In this document: one piece after another, positions 18,669 to 28,771 of the stretch
Position numbering within the stretch: the first letter of the stretch is position 1
Layout of the letters: every line of letters begins with the position of its first letter
Source of the DNA: Gammaproteobacteria bacterium
Lineage (GTDB): Bacteria; Pseudomonadota; Gammaproteobacteria; Steroidobacterales; Steroidobacteraceae
Reading direction: 5' to 3'
Assembly (NCBI GenBank): GCA_025355645.1
Contig: JANXZG010000076.1
Location: 1-64,000 of the forward strand
DNA: 64,000 bases
Position numbers and translations under genes: made by a program
Notes under the pieces: model-generated
What the model was told of the DNA's origin: nothing
Seen by the model: the letters and a program-made list of their open reading frames with translations, nothing else
The model's database searches: none

Positions 18669-20055
18669 ATGCATTTATTCCAATCTTTACGACAGGCCGA
18701 ACGCGCCCTCGCTGCCGCCTTCCTGCTGATTTTCTGCGGCTTCTCGAGCTACGGTGCCTACTTACGATCCACTGAGTAAGCAGCTGAGCATCCCGTCGGT
18801 CGCCATTGGCAGCATCACATTCGCCGACATGGTGGTCACCGAGGCAGGCATAGTGCAGCGCCCAAGCGGCACATCGCCGAACGGCTAGTCAGGATTTTTA
18901 CGATCCCGCCAGTAATCTGGCGACCGTTCCTAGCGTGTCTGTCGGAACCGCACATTATTACAACGTTACCGTCACGGTTTCCGCACTCAATTCCATCAGC
19001 AGCGTCACTGGTGCGGATAGTTACGACGGGGCGTTCTTGACGATTCCTTCGGTTCAGGTCCTGGGTGGGCCAAGCTACAAAAATGTGGGAATTACCGTCG
19101 GAAGCGTCGTCAGCGTGGCAGGCGGCATGCCAAAGGCAGGCCAGGATGGGTACGATCCAGCCAACCGGCAACTCAGCATCCCGGCGGTTCAGTTTGCTGG
19201 CAAGGTCTACACCAATGTGAGCGCTACGGTTGGGTTGGTGGTATCGTTCTCCGCGCGTTTTGGACAGGTTGCCTTTGTAGTCGAAGAAAGCGCCAATTAC
19301 GCCGACGTGGTGGGCAGCTCCGCGATGCCCTGCCTGAATTCACTGATCACAACGTACGGGCTGGCCACGCAATATTACGCGAACACCCATCCATCGATAG
19401 GCAACTACGAAATGCTGGTTACGGGCCAGATTCTGACCAACAATAACGCTGAAACACTGGCGTCTTTTCCGATTACTGCCGATAGCATTGTTAACGAATT
19501 ATCTGCGGCCGGAAAGAGCTGCAAGGCGTATGCGGAAAACATGCCAATGGCCGGTCATCGGCGGCAACGACGGACAGAATTATATTGTGAACCATGTCCC
19601 ATTGGCCTACCTGGCCGACGTACAGGGTAACGCGGAAGTCGCGGCGGCCGGTCTGCAGCCCTTCACAAGTTTGCCGTTGACGTCGCGGCGAATCAATTGC
19701 CGAATTTTTCATTTGTAACGCCAAATTCCTGCGATGATGCGCAGGTCTGTACGCTCAGCACTGCCGACACCTGGTTGCAAACCAACGTACTGCCGCTGTC
19801 GGCCAGTGCGTCCTTTCAGAATGACGGATTGCTGGTCATCCTGTTCGAAGAATCAGCGAGTGACAACACGCAAGGTGGCGGCCGGGTGGCAGCCGTGCTG
19901 ATAAGCCCGGCGTTTCCAAACCAGGATATCAATCCACCACGCTTTTTCAGCATTAAAGCACTTTGCGCCTGGCACTCGAGGGACTCGGCGTACATGTTCT
20001 GCCCGGCGCCGCATCGACCGCAACTGCGATGTGGGAATTTTTCAATTTTCCCTGA
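18669..20055 (+). pseudogene. Decayed secreted phosphoesterase-family (acid phosphatase/phospholipase-like) gene with an N-terminal repeat region
   Basis: Homology-like blocks in different frames: FVVEESANYADVVGSSAMPCLNSLITTYGLATQYYANTHPSIGNYEMLVTGQILTNN / PVIGGNDGQNYIVNHVPLAYLADV / FAVDVAANQLPNFSF..GLLVILFEES / GYQSTTLFQH*STLRLALEGLGVHVLPGAA. Frame changes near 18757, 18887, 19540, 19668, 19915 and an in-frame TAA at 19954. Confidence 0.82.
18763..19230 (+). repeat. Four degenerate ~41-45 codon tandem protein repeats
   Basis: YDPLSKQLSIPSVAIGSITFADMVVT / YDPASNLATVPSVSVGTAHYYNVTVTV / YDGAFLTIPSVQVLGGPSYKNVGITV / YDPANRQLSIPAVQFAGKVYTNVSATV; Tyr codons at 18763, 18899, 19022, 19151. Confidence 0.85.
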
Positions 20056-20084
20056 GTCCCTTAGACGCGCACGGGAAATCGCTG

Positions 20085-22145
20085 CTATTGGTGGTCTCTT
20101 GGAATATCCTCCTGCCATTCCTTTGTTCGAAATACCACCCCGTCGCGCAGCAGAGTCCGCGAGTAGTGATAGAAAAAGGTCTTCTCGTCGCTGGTGACAT
20201 CGAGCCGCCCGAGCCACCTGAGTACATGCCCAGGGACCGCCTGGTCGTAACTCGAATCGCCCTGCACGCGCGCGCGCTCAGGATGTGCATCGTCAATATC
20301 GTAGGTCAAGCGCTCGCTGTGATCGAAACGTCCCCAGGGATAATTGGCATTCGCCTTGCCCTGCCATACGACCGTCTTGTGTCCATGCACCTCGTCACTG
20401 AACTCAGTCCACTCGCCGGGCCACGCGGAGCCGCCTTCTGCGTTGCCCTTGACCCAGTCCGGTGTTTCGATGGGCTCGACTGCCGCGAATGCCTTCACGG
20501 GGGTGCCGTGCAGTGGTACCCGCGGCAGCACGACGGACGATGGGCCCGCGCCGCCCAATACGAGCGTCGTGGTTAACGGATACGGAGTCGGCCAGTTCAT
20601 GGGCCATAGGGCATTGGAGACCGCAACGCGTATTCGGTGCCGCGCGGGGAACACCCAGGTGGCCAGATGCAGTTTCAGGGACAGCGGATACACCTGGTTC
20701 GGAATCAGGTCGACCGGGTCCGACATCGATTGGCGCTGCGCGCCATTTAAACCCGCGCCGGTGACCAGCGTGACCTCGCCATCGGGCGCTACGTCGGAAA
20801 GGCGCACGAACCAGTCAGCGAGTGGCGCGCTGCTCGACGCTTCCAGGGTTACCTGCGGCAGGCCCATTATCGCAAGGTCCTCGCTCAGGGGCGCCGAATC
20901 GTAGGTCAGGCTGTAAGCATCGATCGAACGCTGGTCCGCGTTCAGCTCTCCCCACCAGAAGCCGGCTTCGACGCCCATCGATGGCGTATTGCGCAGCTCA
21001 TCGCGCCCGCTTTGCGCATGATCGGCGGACAGCTTGTGATCAGGCTGTAGAAACAGTGTCCTCGGCGCGAGCTGTGCCGGCGGCCAGCTCTCTGCGCGCC
21101 ACTCGCCGGGAATGTCCTGCGACTTCGAGCCGGGCGCATGCGCATGTTGCTGATAGATGATAAGCCGCGGGCCGTCCATCACACCGTTCTTCTTGCCCTT
21201 GAGCCAATAGTCAAACCATCGCACGGCCTGATCTCGCCATTCTACCAGCGGTCCGTAGTCGGCTTCGTTTGGAAAACCATGATTCCACGGTCCGATCCAT
21301 GCCTTGATCGGAGATTTCACTTGCTCGAGCATGCGGATGATGCCGTCGCGATATCCGTCCTGCATGCCGCCGATCAAAAAGGCCGGAACCTGCATCTGTT
21401 CGAGCGGCCTTAAGGGCGAGCGCCAGAAAATGCCGTCGCGCTGATGCTTCATGTAGCTCAGCGACCAGGGTTCGGAATTCATTCGCGGGCCAATGACCGA
21501 TTCATCGAGACTGAAGGCTGGCGCCCCCGGGCGTCCCTGATCAAGATCCATCGTCAGTTCGAATTCGTCGACGTGAAAAACGCCATCCATATAGTGCACG
21601 TCTTCCTTATAAAGCTCCTCGGTCGCCGCGCAGGCAAGGATTGCCTTGAGTGCGGGAGGATTTCTGAGCGCCATCTGGATTGAATTAAACCCGCCCCAAG
21701 AAATGCCCAGCATGCCGACGTTGCCGTTCGACCAGGTCTGACGGGCGAGCCAGGCGATGATCTCATCACCGTCCTGCTGCTCCTGAGCAGAGTATTCACG
21801 GTCCGGGGGCGTGCCTTCACTGTTGCCAAATCCGCGGATGTCCACGCGCGCGCCCACATATCCGTGCCTAGCGAAATAAGAATGTGTGCCGAAGTCACGC
21901 GACGCCTCGTCGTCATCCTTACGATAGGGAAGATACTCGAGCAGGGCGGGGAAGTGCGCAGCGTGCGGAGCGCCCTCGGGCATATAAAGCGTCACGGCGA
22001 GGCGCACGCCGTCATGCATTGGAATCCAGGCCTTTTGCACGCGTACGCCATACAGGGGCGATGGCACGGGCTGACTCGTGGCTGCCGCACCGGCACTTCC
22101 CGCACAGGCCAGCAACATAAAACTAGCGATAGCCCGGTACAACAT
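20085..22145 (-). CDS. Secreted CocE/NonD family hydrolase (X-Pro dipeptidyl-peptidase S15-like)
   Basis: VRVQKAWIPMHDGVRLAVTLYMPEGA, VGMLGISWGGFNSIQMAL (GxSxGG), GPWNHGF. Confidence 0.88.
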   Translation of the reverse strand: MLYRAIASFMLLACAGSAGAAATSQPVPSPLYGVRVQKAWIPMHDGVRLAVTLYMPEGAPHAAHFPALLEYLPYRKDDDEASRDFGTHSYFARHGYVGARVDIRGFGNSEGTPPDREYSAQEQQDGDEIIAWLARQTWSNGNVGMLGISWGGFNSIQMALRNPPALKAILACAATEELYKEDVHYMDGVFHVDEFELTMDLDQGRPGAPAFSLDESVIGPRMNSEPWSLSYMKHQRDGIFWRSPLRPLEQMQVPAFLIGGMQDGYRDGIIRMLEQVKSPIKAWIGPWNHGFPNEADYGPLVEWRDQAVRWFDYWLKGKKNGVMDGPRLIIYQQHAHAPGSKSQDIPGEWRAESWPPAQLAPRTLFLQPDHKLSADHAQSGRDELRNTPSMGVEAGFWWGELNADQRSIDAYSLTYDSAPLSEDLAIMGLPQVTLEASSSAPLADWFVRLSDVAPDGEVTLVTGAGLNGAQRQSMSDPVDLIPNQVYPLSLKLHLATWVFPARHRIRVAVSNALWPMNWPTPYPLTTTLVLGGAGPSSVVLPRVPLHGTPVKAFAAVEPIETPDWVKGNAEGGSAWPGEWTEFSDEVHGHKTVVWQGKANANYPWGRFDHSERLTYDIDDAHPERARVQGDSSYDQAVPGHVLRWLGRLDVTSDEKTFFYHYSRTLLRDGVVFRTKEWQEDIPRDHQ

Positions 22146-22183
22146 GCCTATACTCCCATAACGACACCCATACTATATACGCC

Positions 22184-23656
22184 ATGACACAAACCGTTCT
22201 GCAAAAACTGACACGAACTAAAGCTGTCGAGCGCATGCCGGATGCGACGGAGGAAACGAGTAGCGGAGGGCTCGGGCGAACCCTGGGCCTGTTCAACCTG
22301 ACAATGATCGGCGTCGGCGCCACGATTGGCACCGGTATTTTCTTCACGATGGTCGAAGCCGTCCCTAAAGCGGGACCTGCAGTGATTATCTCCTTTCTAA
22401 TTGCCGCGACTACCGCGGGCCTCACGGCACTTTGTTATGCCGAACTCGCCGCGCGGATTCCTGCTTCGGGCTCCTCTTATTCATTTGCCTACGCGACAGT
22501 TGGTGAGTTCGCCGCATTTATCATGGCGGCCTGCCTGCTGCTGGAGTACGGTCTTGCCGCGAGCGCGACGGCGATTGGCTGGTCTGCGTACCTGAACAAT
22601 TTCCTGCAGAACGCTTTTCACGTGCAGATCCCGCACAACCTTCGCATGCCAATGCTGGTCTCCGGCGAGCATGGCGCCGAAATTCATGCCGGGCAGTTCA
22701 ACCTGCCGCCCATGCTGCTGGTAACCCTTTGTGGGATCATGCTGGCGCGCGGCACCAAGGAGTCGGCCTCGATGAATGCCGCCATGGTGATGATCAAACT
22801 GGCGATCCTCGCTTTCTTCTGCGTGGTCGCATTTTCCGGATTCGATTCGAAGAATTTTGAGCCGTTCGTCAACACCGACAATAGCCGGGGCTTTGCCGGC
22901 ATGGTCGGTATCACTGCCGCAGCCGGCACAGTGTTCTTCTCGTTCATTGGCTTGGATACCGTTGCCTGTGGCGGCGAGGAAGTTAAAAACCCCAAGCGCA
23001 ATGTGCCCATCGGCATCATCGCGGCGCTGTTGATCGTGACGGTGTTCTATTTGTTTGTCGCAGTTGCGGCACTTGGCGCGCAGCCCGCGGCAAAGTTCGC
23101 CGGGCAGGAGGCCGGCCTGTCGGTCATCCTGCAGCAGGTCACAGGCCACGCTTGGCCAGCAATCGTGCTGTCGGCGGGCGCAGTCATCTCGGTGTTCAGT
23201 GTCACTCTCGCGACAATTTATGGCCAGACCCGCATTTTGTTTGCCATCAGCCGCGATGGATTGATGCCGAAGGTCTTTCAGAAGGTCAACGCGCGCACAC
23301 TGACGCCGGTCGGGAACACGATCATCGTGTGTATAGGCGTTGGACTCGTCGCGGGGCTGGTTGACTCAGAATTCCTGTGGGACATGGTTAGTATGGGAAC
23401 CCTGACCGCGTTCAGCGTGGTGGCAATTGCCGTCCCGGTACTGAGGTACAAGCAACGGGCTGCGCCACAGTCCGGCTTTCGCCTGCCATTCGGCCCTTAT
23501 GTCGTCCCGGGCCTCAGCGTCCTGGCCTGCCTATACATCATGAAGGACCTGTCGCTGACGACTGTGCACGTATTTACCATCTGGATGACCTGCGCCGTCT
23601 TGATTTACCTGGTTTACGGGTTGCGTAATTCGAATTTGAACCGGCCGACGCATTAA
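22184..23656 (+). CDS. APC-superfamily amino acid permease (cationic amino acid transporter-like)
   Basis: LGLFNLTMIGVGATIGTGIFFTMVEAVPKAGPAVIISFLIAATTAGLTALCYAELAARIPASGSSYSF. Confidence 0.92.
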   Translation: MTQTVLQKLTRTKAVERMPDATEETSSGGLGRTLGLFNLTMIGVGATIGTGIFFTMVEAVPKAGPAVIISFLIAATTAGLTALCYAELAARIPASGSSYSFAYATVGEFAAFIMAACLLLEYGLAASATAIGWSAYLNNFLQNAFHVQIPHNLRMPMLVSGEHGAEIHAGQFNLPPMLLVTLCGIMLARGTKESASMNAAMVMIKLAILAFFCVVAFSGFDSKNFEPFVNTDNSRGFAGMVGITAAAGTVFFSFIGLDTVACGGEEVKNPKRNVPIGIIAALLIVTVFYLFVAVAALGAQPAAKFAGQEAGLSVILQQVTGHAWPAIVLSAGAVISVFSVTLATIYGQTRILFAISRDGLMPKVFQKVNARTLTPVGNTIIVCIGVGLVAGLVDSEFLWDMVSMGTLTAFSVVAIAVPVLRYKQRAAPQSGFRLPFGPYVVPGLSVLACLYIMKDLSLTTVHVFTIWMTCAVLIYLVYGLRNSNLNRPTH

Positions 23657-23693
23657 TTTCCCGTCGGGGCGGATAATTAATTATATTGAACAC

Positions 23694-24476
23694 GTGGCCA
23701 CTGCACCTGCCTTGTTTGTATCTCACGGCGCGCCTACGTTCGCGATAGAACCAGGGGATCTGGGTCCGAAACTCGAGGCCTTTGGTGCGCAGCATGCCGA
23801 CATCAGTGCCGCCCTCGTGGTTTCCGCGCATTGGCAGACGCGCGCGGTAGAGGTCATGACCACGGTCGCCCCGGCCACGGTCCACGATTTTGGCGGATTT
23901 CCGGATGCGCTATATCAGCTGCGCTATCCGGCGCGAGGCGCGCCGGAATTGGCGGCCGAGGCTGCCGAACTGCTGAGCGACTCCGGATTTTCGGTAAGCG
24001 CATCGTCGCAACGGGGCCTGGATCACGGCGCCTGGGTGCCACTGCAATTCCTGTGGCCCAAGGCCGATATACCGATCTTCCAGGTCTCCATGCCGTTTGA
24101 CCTTGATGCGCCAGGAGCTGAGCGCATTGGCGCGGCCTTGGGGCCCTTGCGCTCGCGCGGCGTCATGATCCTGGGTTCCGGCAGCTTGACCCATAACCTG
24201 GGCGAGTTCCGACCGGGCTCCGTGCAGGCCGCGGCCTATGTGCGCGAGTTCCGCGACTGGATACGCGGTGTGGTCGAGCGCGATGATTTGGGATCGCTGC
24301 TTAGGTACCGGGAGCTTGCACCGCATGCCACGCGCGCGCATCCCACCGAGGAGCATTTCCTGCCGCTGCTGGTTGCGATGGGTGCGCGCCTGAGCGGTGA
24401 TCACGTCGAGGTCCTGGAAGGCGGCATTGAATATGGCATCTTGTCCATGGACTCCTTCGCGTGGACCGGGAACTGA
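23694..24476 (+). CDS. DODA-type class III extradiol ring-cleavage dioxygenase (YgiD-like)
   Basis: ALFVSHGAPTFAIEPGD, LVVSAHWQTRAVEV, QRGLDHGAWVPLQFLWPKADIPIFQVS, GVMILGSGSLTHNL. GTG start. Confidence 0.88.
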   Translation: MATAPALFVSHGAPTFAIEPGDLGPKLEAFGAQHADISAALVVSAHWQTRAVEVMTTVAPATVHDFGGFPDALYQLRYPARGAPELAAEAAELLSDSGFSVSASSQRGLDHGAWVPLQFLWPKADIPIFQVSMPFDLDAPGAERIGAALGPLRSRGVMILGSGSLTHNLGEFRPGSVQAAAYVREFRDWIRGVVERDDLGSLLRYRELAPHATRAHPTEEHFLPLLVAMGARLSGDHVEVLEGGIEYGILSMDSFAWTGN

Positions 24477-24480
24477 GGAC

Positions 24481-26358
24481 GTGAGGCGCCGGCATTGGAT
24501 TTCAGCTGCGCTACTTCTGACTGCACTTACGGGGGTCACAGCGCGGGCGAGTGATATCACGATGCGCGTGGATGCCCACGATGTCACGCGCAACCGGGTC
24601 CATACCGATCTGGTAATTGCCGCAAGTCCCGGCCCGGTGACGCTGGTCTTCGCGAAGTGGATTCCCGGCGAACATGCACCAACCGGCTCGCTGGATTCCC
24701 TGATTGGACTTGAGATCAGCGTCAACGGCGCGCCCATCGCCTGGTCCCGCGATCCGCTGGATCTTTACTCACTGCGGGTCACCGTGCCGCCCGGCGCCGA
24801 CCATCTGGACGTGGCGATCGAATCCGGATTGCCGACCGAGGGCGCTCTGTATACGTCCGGCCAAACCAACTCATCGCGCCTGGCCATTATTTCCTGGAAT
24901 GAGTACCTGCTTTATCCGAAGGGCATTGATGCGGACAAGCTGACGGTCGATGCCAGCCTGATGACGCCTGCCGGCTGGACCGTGGCGTGTGCGCTGGATG
25001 GTAAGCCCGGGACCGGCAACTCCGTGAGGTTCGAGAAAAGCTCGCTGGCCCGTTTGATCGACTCACCCGTGCTGATGGGCCGGTATTCCAAGGTCGTGGA
25101 ACTGAAGGGAGCGGACCCTGCGCCAACCTTGCGCCATACAATGTACTTCATGGCCGACAGCGAAGGGGCAATTGAACTGCCGGAGGATTTTGCGCGAGGC
25201 TACAACCGCTTGGTCAGCGAGAGCGGCGCTTTGTTCGGCTCGCGGATGTATCGGCACTACACCTGGCTGGTTTCCTTGTCGAACCATGTTGCCCACTTCG
25301 GACTTGAGCACCACGAATCGAGTGATGACCGCCTCGCTGAGGGGATGCTAAGTGCGGAGGACCTGCGGATGGAGCTGGCCGCGCTTCTGGGACATGAATT
25401 CGTGCATAGCTGGAACGGCAAATACCGCAGGCCGCGGGGCCTGCTCAGTCCTGATTTCCAGCAGCCGATGGACGGATCGCTCTTGTGGGTGTACGAGGGC
25501 ATGACGAATCTTCTCGGATTTGTTCTGCCGACTCGGGCCGGGCTGATTACGCAGGAGTATTACCACGAACGGCTCGCGGTCTCAGCGAGCGTGCTCGAGC
25601 TCGAGGTGGGCGCGCGCTGGAGGCCCCTTGCCGATACTATTGCTGCCGCGCAGCTGCCGCGCAGCTCCGTGTGGCAGTCGAGCCGGCGTAGCACCGATTA
25701 CTATGCGGCATCGGATTACCTGTGGCTAGACGTGGATGCGGAGCTGCGCGCTCGCAGCCAAGGGCGCGTGACCCTGGATGACTTCGTCAGGCGTTTCTGT
25801 GCAGGAGTCAGCGGCGCGCCGCAGGTCAAGCCGTATGTGGAGCAGGACATCTACAATCTGCTCGGTGAACTCGCGCCCGGCGACTGGCGCTCATTCATAC
25901 GTCGTCACCTGGACCAGACCGGCACGATGGCACTGTTCGCTGCGCTGGACCGCACCGGCTGGAAGCTCGGTTATACGGCGGTCAGAAACGTCGCGCTTGC
26001 GACAGACGACCGGCGCCGGCAATCCACGAACCGACTGGCATCGATCGGGTTCATGCTTGACCCGGACAACCGGATTATTGACGTGATCGACGATCGGGCC
26101 GCGGCGCGAGCCGGAGCAGGGCCCGGCATGAAAATAGTCGCCGTCAATGGCCAACGCTTCTCGACAGTGGTGCTTGACGATGCGATTACCGCGGCACAGC
26201 GAACACGCCAACCAATTTCGCTGCTGGTCGAGAAAGCCGATTACTTTCAGACGCTGCGCGTGGAGTACTACGACGGCTTGCGCTTTCCGCACCTGGTGCG
26301 GATCGAAGGCCGCCCGGACGAACTCGATGCCGTGCTCGCGCCACGGACGGAACACTGA
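24481..26358 (+). CDS. M61 family glycyl-aminopeptidase-like protease with C-terminal PDZ
   Basis: LLGHEFVHSWNGKYRRPRGL (HExxH), EGMTNLLGFVLPTRAGL, C-terminal IGFMLDPDNRIIDVIDDRAAARAGAGPGMKIVAVNGQ. GTG start at 24481 preferred. Confidence 0.88.
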   Translation: MRRRHWISAALLLTALTGVTARASDITMRVDAHDVTRNRVHTDLVIAASPGPVTLVFAKWIPGEHAPTGSLDSLIGLEISVNGAPIAWSRDPLDLYSLRVTVPPGADHLDVAIESGLPTEGALYTSGQTNSSRLAIISWNEYLLYPKGIDADKLTVDASLMTPAGWTVACALDGKPGTGNSVRFEKSSLARLIDSPVLMGRYSKVVELKGADPAPTLRHTMYFMADSEGAIELPEDFARGYNRLVSESGALFGSRMYRHYTWLVSLSNHVAHFGLEHHESSDDRLAEGMLSAEDLRMELAALLGHEFVHSWNGKYRRPRGLLSPDFQQPMDGSLLWVYEGMTNLLGFVLPTRAGLITQEYYHERLAVSASVLELEVGARWRPLADTIAAAQLPRSSVWQSSRRSTDYYAASDYLWLDVDAELRARSQGRVTLDDFVRRFCAGVSGAPQVKPYVEQDIYNLLGELAPGDWRSFIRRHLDQTGTMALFAALDRTGWKLGYTAVRNVALATDDRRRQSTNRLASIGFMLDPDNRIIDVIDDRAAARAGAGPGMKIVAVNGQRFSTVVLDDAITAAQRTRQPISLLVEKADYFQTLRVEYYDGLRFPHLVRIEGRPDELDAVLAPRTEH

Positions 26359-26360
26359 TT

Positions 26361-26957
26361 CTAAGCGAGGTCTGCGGCCAGGGCGCGGCTTGTCGCGGCG
26401 CTCGTTGTCACCTGATATCGATAGGCGTCATGATCCACGCCTAATTCCACCAGAGCGCCTCGCTTCAGCGCTGCACAGGCATGCGCGCTCAGCTCGAAGC
26501 GCAGGAAGTGCACGGCCGAGGTCTTGGTGGCGTTCTCGCGCTGCAGATCTTCATCCGCGATGGCGAAGACTTTATCGCTTCCGGCGCTGAGCCAGCAGCG
26601 CCTCTCGAGCCCCTTCAGAAGTACTAGCGCGCGATGCCGCTCATCGGCGTCTGTATACTCGATCAATAAGGTGGCTTTCAGATTGGCGCCATCGGGGATC
26701 AGCGGATTATAGGATTCAAGCTCATCGGCGATCCCCTCGGGCTCGAAAATGCGCTCGGTACGCAGCATCTCTTGTACCTGGTATTGCACCGTGAGCCGGT
26801 CTTCGAAACACCAGGTCGTATGCGGGCCAACGCCGATGTTGCGCAGCTTCTTGTGTTCTAGCACGCGCGCCCGAAATGCCGGACGTGTCCGTGCGTAATG
26901 CTCAAGGCTAAACAGGTCGTCGGCCTTAAGTGTACGGTCAGGCGTCGCTGTCGTCAT
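26361..26957 (-). CDS. DUF3501 family protein
   Basis: LKADDLFSLEHYARTRPAFRARVLEHKKLRNIGVGPHTTWCFEDRLTVQYQVQEMLRTERIFE. Confidence 0.85.
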   Translation of the reverse strand: MTTATPDRTLKADDLFSLEHYARTRPAFRARVLEHKKLRNIGVGPHTTWCFEDRLTVQYQVQEMLRTERIFEPEGIADELESYNPLIPDGANLKATLLIEYTDADERHRALVLLKGLERRCWLSAGSDKVFAIADEDLQRENATKTSAVHFLRFELSAHACAALKRGALVELGVDHDAYRYQVTTSAATSRALAADLA

Positions 26958-26966
26958 GGCTTGCTC

Positions 26967-28292
26967 CTAGATTCCGTAGGCGAGGCGTAGCAGCGCGAGC
27001 GGATGCGTCGGTGCTTGCGTGCCGGCCATGCCGTTTTCGATCTGGTGGCCCGCCATCGGGCAATCGCTTGAAAAATAGGCCGGTGCCATCTTCTCTACGC
27101 GTTGCATGACCGGTCTGCCAATTTTCATGGAAACCGCGTGGAATTCCTTTTTTACCGCGTAGGTGCCGTTGTGCCCCGAACAGCGTTCGATCAGGTCAAT
27201 GGTGGTCCCGGGTATCAGCTTCAGCATATCGCGGGTCTTGAGCCCAATGTTCTGCACCCGCAGGTGACAGGGCGCGTGGTAGGAGACTTTGCCGAGCTCG
27301 TGTTTGAAGTCCGTGCGCAGCCTGCCGGCCTTGTGCCGCAGCATCAGGTATTCGAACGGGTCGAATATATGGTCCCTGACCTTGAGTACCAGCGGATCGT
27401 CCGGAAAAAGCAGTGGCAGCTCCTGCTTGAACATCAGCACGCAGGAGGGAATTGCGGCGACGAAATCGTAGCCTGCATCAATTTTCGCGATCATCTCGGG
27501 CACATTGATGCCCTTAAGCCGCTCGATTGCTTTCAAGTCTCCAAGTTCGAGTTTGGGCATGCCACAGCATTTCTCCTTCCTCGTCAGCGTGACTTCAATG
27601 CCGTTGTGTTCGAGCACCGCCACGAGGTCAGCATCAATGTCCGGCTCGTTGCGGTTGCAGTAACAGGTTGCAAAGATGGCAACTTTGCCGCGCGTCTCGT
27701 TGGTCGGTATGGCTTCAAGCACGGGTTTATCGCGGCGCCTCTCGCGGCGGCGAAAGGTGTCGCTGTGATATTCGGGTACCGGCGCATCCCGGTGCACGCC
27801 GAGGGTCTTCTCCAAGAGCGCGCGCCCGGAGCCGGAACGATTGGCGGCATTGACGATTTCTGCCATGACGGGGATGCCGGCGATAGAGCCCACGAGGTCG
27901 GTCGCGGATAATACCCGATCACGCAGGGAAGTATCTCCGCGTTCGAATTTCACCGCCTTGGCACGCAGCATCAGGTGGGGGAAGTCGACGTTCCACGGAT
28001 GCGGAGGCACATACGGGCACTTCGTCATGTAGCACATGTCGCACAAGTAGCAGTTGTCGACAACCTCCCAGTAGACCGATTTCGCAACGCCGTCCACTTC
28101 CCCGGTGGACGAGGCGTCGACCGCGGCGAACAGGGTCGGAAACGAGTTGCACAGGTTGAAGCAGCGCCGGCAGCCATGACAGATATCGAAGACCCGTTCG
28201 AGTTCCTTGAACAGGGACGGCTCGTCATAGAAATCCGGCCCCTTCCACTCTACCGGATGGCGAGTTGGGGCTTGCAGGCTGCCTTCAGTCAT
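26967..28292 (-). CDS. Fe-S cluster oxidoreductase, heterodisulfide reductase/GlpC-like (CCG domains)
   Basis: CHGCRRCFNLCNSFP, CYLCDMCYMTKCPYVPPHP, EKCCGMPKLELGD, YHAPCHLRVQNIG, CSGHNGTYAVK. Confidence 0.9.
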   Translation of the reverse strand: MTEGSLQAPTRHPVEWKGPDFYDEPSLFKELERVFDICHGCRRCFNLCNSFPTLFAAVDASSTGEVDGVAKSVYWEVVDNCYLCDMCYMTKCPYVPPHPWNVDFPHLMLRAKAVKFERGDTSLRDRVLSATDLVGSIAGIPVMAEIVNAANRSGSGRALLEKTLGVHRDAPVPEYHSDTFRRRERRRDKPVLEAIPTNETRGKVAIFATCYCNRNEPDIDADLVAVLEHNGIEVTLTRKEKCCGMPKLELGDLKAIERLKGINVPEMIAKIDAGYDFVAAIPSCVLMFKQELPLLFPDDPLVLKVRDHIFDPFEYLMLRHKAGRLRTDFKHELGKVSYHAPCHLRVQNIGLKTRDMLKLIPGTTIDLIERCSGHNGTYAVKKEFHAVSMKIGRPVMQRVEKMAPAYFSSDCPMAGHQIENGMAGTQAPTHPLALLRLAYGI

Positions 28293-28357
28293 GGTTTCGC
28301 CTTGCCGGCCGGGGCGTTATGCGCGCCCAGGCCAGCGAATATCTTGCGGGAATGGCT

Positions 28358-28771
28358 TTACAGGCTATCCAACGCCTTCGTGAAACGGTTCGCATGTGAG
28401 CGCTCGGCCTTCGCCAGCGTCTCGAACCAGTCGGCAATTTCCGCGAAGCCCTCGTCGCGGGCCGACTTCGCCATGCCCGGATACATGTCCGTATATTCGT
28501 GGGTCTCACCTGCGATCGCCGCCTTCAGGTTGTCACTGGTCGGTCCGATAGGCAAGCCAGTCGCCGGGTCCCCGACCGCCTCGAGATATTCAAGGTGGCC
28601 GTGTGCGTGGCCAGTCTCGCCCTCAGCGGTCGAGCGGAAAACGGTGGACACGTCGTTATAACCCTCGACGTCGGCCTTGGCCGCGAAGTAGAGGTATCGA
28701 CGGTTCGCCTGGGATTCGCCCGCAAACGCGTCCTTCAGATTCTTTTCAGTCTTGCTGCCCTTCAGATCCAT
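28358..28771 (-). CDS. Rubrerythrin family protein without a rubredoxin domain
   Basis: LKGSKTEKNLKDAFAGESQANRRYLYFAAKADVEGY, EGETGHAHGHLEYL, AGETHEYTDMYPGMAKSARDEGF; no C-terminal CxxC pairs. Confidence 0.92.
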   Translation of the reverse strand: MDLKGSKTEKNLKDAFAGESQANRRYLYFAAKADVEGYNDVSTVFRSTAEGETGHAHGHLEYLEAVGDPATGLPIGPTSDNLKAAIAGETHEYTDMYPGMAKSARDEGFAEIADWFETLAKAERSHANRFTKALDSL

